A stretch of DNA of 5,188 bases from Phycisphaeraceae bacterium (GTDB lineage: Bacteria; Planctomycetota; Phycisphaerae; Phycisphaerales; Phycisphaeraceae): the NCBI GenBank assembly GCA_020850375.1, contig JADZET010000467.1:1-5188 (forward strand), in the 5' to 3' direction. Both the position numbers and the translations under genes were made by a program. Below are positions 4,468 to 5,188 of this stretch, one piece after another (position 1 is the stretch's first letter; every line of letters begins with the position of its first letter). The notes beneath the pieces were generated by a model. The model made no database searches. It was not told where the DNA came from and saw only the letters and a list, made by a program, of their open reading frames with translations.

Positions 4468-5188
4468 CACCGCTCTCCCCCCGCACGCACCGACTCATCC
4501 CCCGCCTCCCCTCCTCCAAGCCGGGGCGCAAGCCCCGGGTACTCATCCGTAACCCCCACCATCCTCCTCGCCATCCCCTCCGCCAACGCATTGACATACT
4601 CCCCCGCCCAGGGCCCAAAGAACCCCAGCATCCGCGTCTCATAGTGGTCCAGGTTCATGTACTCATCCCGCCGCACGAAATACCCCTTGTAATCCCCATT
4701 GAAACTCGTCGGCGTCACCGTCAGCCCCAACTCTCTCACCCGCTCACTCAGATCCCGCGCCAGCGACCCCGTGTAGTCCACCGGGAACCCCACCCACAAC
4801 GACTCGCCCACCCGCACCGCGTGCAGATGCGTCACCCGATCCGTCACCCACCTCACCCCCCACGGCGCCCACTGCCACGCCGCCCCCGCCGCGATCCGCG
4901 CCCCCGGAAGATCCACCGGCAACCTCACCACCGACACCGCCGGCCGCCGCTCATACCTCGCCTCCTTCAATCCCCCCGCCAACGCCTCCGCCAGCGTCTC
5001 TCCCATCTCCTTCGCCCGCTCATACATGTCCTTCCCCGCCGGCGCCACCGGCTGCACGTCACCCACCGCCCCCGCCGCGAACAGCACATGCTCCGCCCCC
5101 GTCAGCTCCTTCAACTTCGCCACCAATCCCCCCGGATAATCCGCGCTCCACAGATCCCCATCCCGCGGCCCCACCACCGTCGCATGCG
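4467..5188 (-). CDS. Neutral/alkaline ceramidase-like protein, C-terminal part (5' end beyond right edge)
   Basis: 239 codons are visible; the frame stays open to the right edge, so a GTG at 5177 is internal and not the real start. The protein begins in the window with HATVVGPRDGDLWSADYPG, resembling the histidine-containing stretch of neutral ceramidases (an HPT-type motif followed by a 'SAD/SSD' segment) in which a histidine binds the catalytic zinc. Then comes FAAGAVGDVQP (family pattern: small residues, GD, then P). SFNGDYKGYFVRRDEY and the following YETRMLGFFGPWAGEYV correspond to the late catalytic region with tyrosines and a 'Y-E-x' pattern. Neutral ceramidases hydrolyse the amide of ceramides to sphingoid base and fatty acid; in bacteria without ceramides the substrate may differ. 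Planctomycetes often carry such proteins. Near the C-terminus, codons 216-223 (YPGLAPRL) are made by a hairpin repeat. It is the first visible gene of the operon with the TauE/SafE permease. Confidence 0.82.
   Translation of the reverse strand, partial: HATVVGPRDGDLWSADYPGGLVAKLKELTGAEHVLFAAGAVGDVQPVAPAGKDMYERAKEMGETLAEALAGGLKEARYERRPAVSVVRLPVDLPGARIAAGAAWQWAPWGVRWVTDRVTHLHAVRVGESLWVGFPVDYTGSLARDLSERVRELGLTVTPTSFNGDYKGYFVRRDEYMNLDHYETRMLGFFGPWAGEYVNALAEGMARRMVGVTDEYPGLAPRLGGGEAGDESVRAGGER
4475..4480 (-). promoter_or_regulatory. Shine-Dalgarno site of the TauE/SafE gene, inside the upstream coding region
   Basis: GGGGAG on the minus strand ends 7 nt before the ATG at 4467 and 4 nt before the GTG at 4470. 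It lies in the last codons of the ceramidase-like gene, the usual arrangement for translational coupling. Confidence 0.55.
4518..4540 (+). repeat. GC-only hairpin repeat within the 3' end of the ceramidase-like gene
   Basis: CCGGGGC (4521-4527) pairs perfectly with GCCCCGG (4532-4538) around GCAA, a GNRA-type tetraloop if transcribed from the plus strand. It is framed by AAG on the left and GGT on the right, similar to the AAG...GGGT frame of the four CCCAGGCAT palindromes. On the minus strand it is translated in frame as YPGLAPRL, 16 codons before the stop. It looks like an inserted REP-type unit tolerated in a C-terminal tail. Confidence 0.65.

Noticed and set aside
3752..4642. Minus-strand open frame of 296 codons overlapping the TauE/SafE gene
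   Set aside because: Gly/Asp/Ala-rich out-of-frame translation of the permease and ceramidase-like genes; the real frames have family motifs.
5175..5177. GTG at 5177 as the start of the ceramidase-like gene
   Set aside because: The frame is open to the edge, and the upstream codons give H-A-T, which fits the family's conserved histidine motif, so the gene continues beyond the window.

Overview
The window is GC-rich and fully packed with protein genes. It most likely comes from a planctomycete, perhaps the Phycisphaerae side of the phylum. The support is indirect: a C-terminal zinc ribbon of the CxxCxYDLRG...CPECG type that recurs on planctomycete proteins, a neutral-ceramidase-like protein, and a DUF2092-like domain fused to a TlpA-type thioredoxin. 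No rRNA or tRNA gene is present to settle the taxonomy.

Layout, left to right. Positions 1-244 (minus) hold the N-terminal 81 codons of nuoD, running off the left edge. Positions 245-438 are a divergent intergenic gap with two copies of a short palindromic repeat. Positions 439-1227 and 1308-2174 (plus) encode two paralogous multi-pass membrane proteins of unknown function; each is preceded by the same roughly 58-bp repeat-containing leader, which points to a tandem duplication. The second paralogue carries an extra C-terminal zinc ribbon, and its last codons and stop codon come from an 89-bp AT-rich inverted-repeat element (2146-2234). A fourth palindromic repeat follows in the convergent gap. 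Positions 2276-5188 (minus) form a probable three-gene operon, in transcription order: a neutral-ceramidase-like protein (5' end off the right edge), a TauE/SafE-family permease whose start overlaps the ceramidase stop, and, 50 bp further on, a secreted DUF2092-like/thioredoxin fusion.

Two things stand out. First, short structured repeats are unusually dense: four copies of one palindrome family, one GC-only hairpin of similar architecture inside the ceramidase-like reading frame, and one MITE-like element. Two of them form the C-terminal codons of host genes. Second, the plus strand is C-rich whichever strand is coding. Plus-strand genes use C-ending codons and minus-strand genes use G-ending codons, as expected from a very strong replication-linked strand bias with the minus strand as leading strand.

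The genes do not form one obvious pathway. nuoD belongs to respiratory complex I. The paralogue pair is an uncharacterised membrane family. The minus-strand operon could join amide hydrolysis of a lipid, anion export across the membrane and extracytoplasmic thiol chemistry, but that link is inference from gene order.
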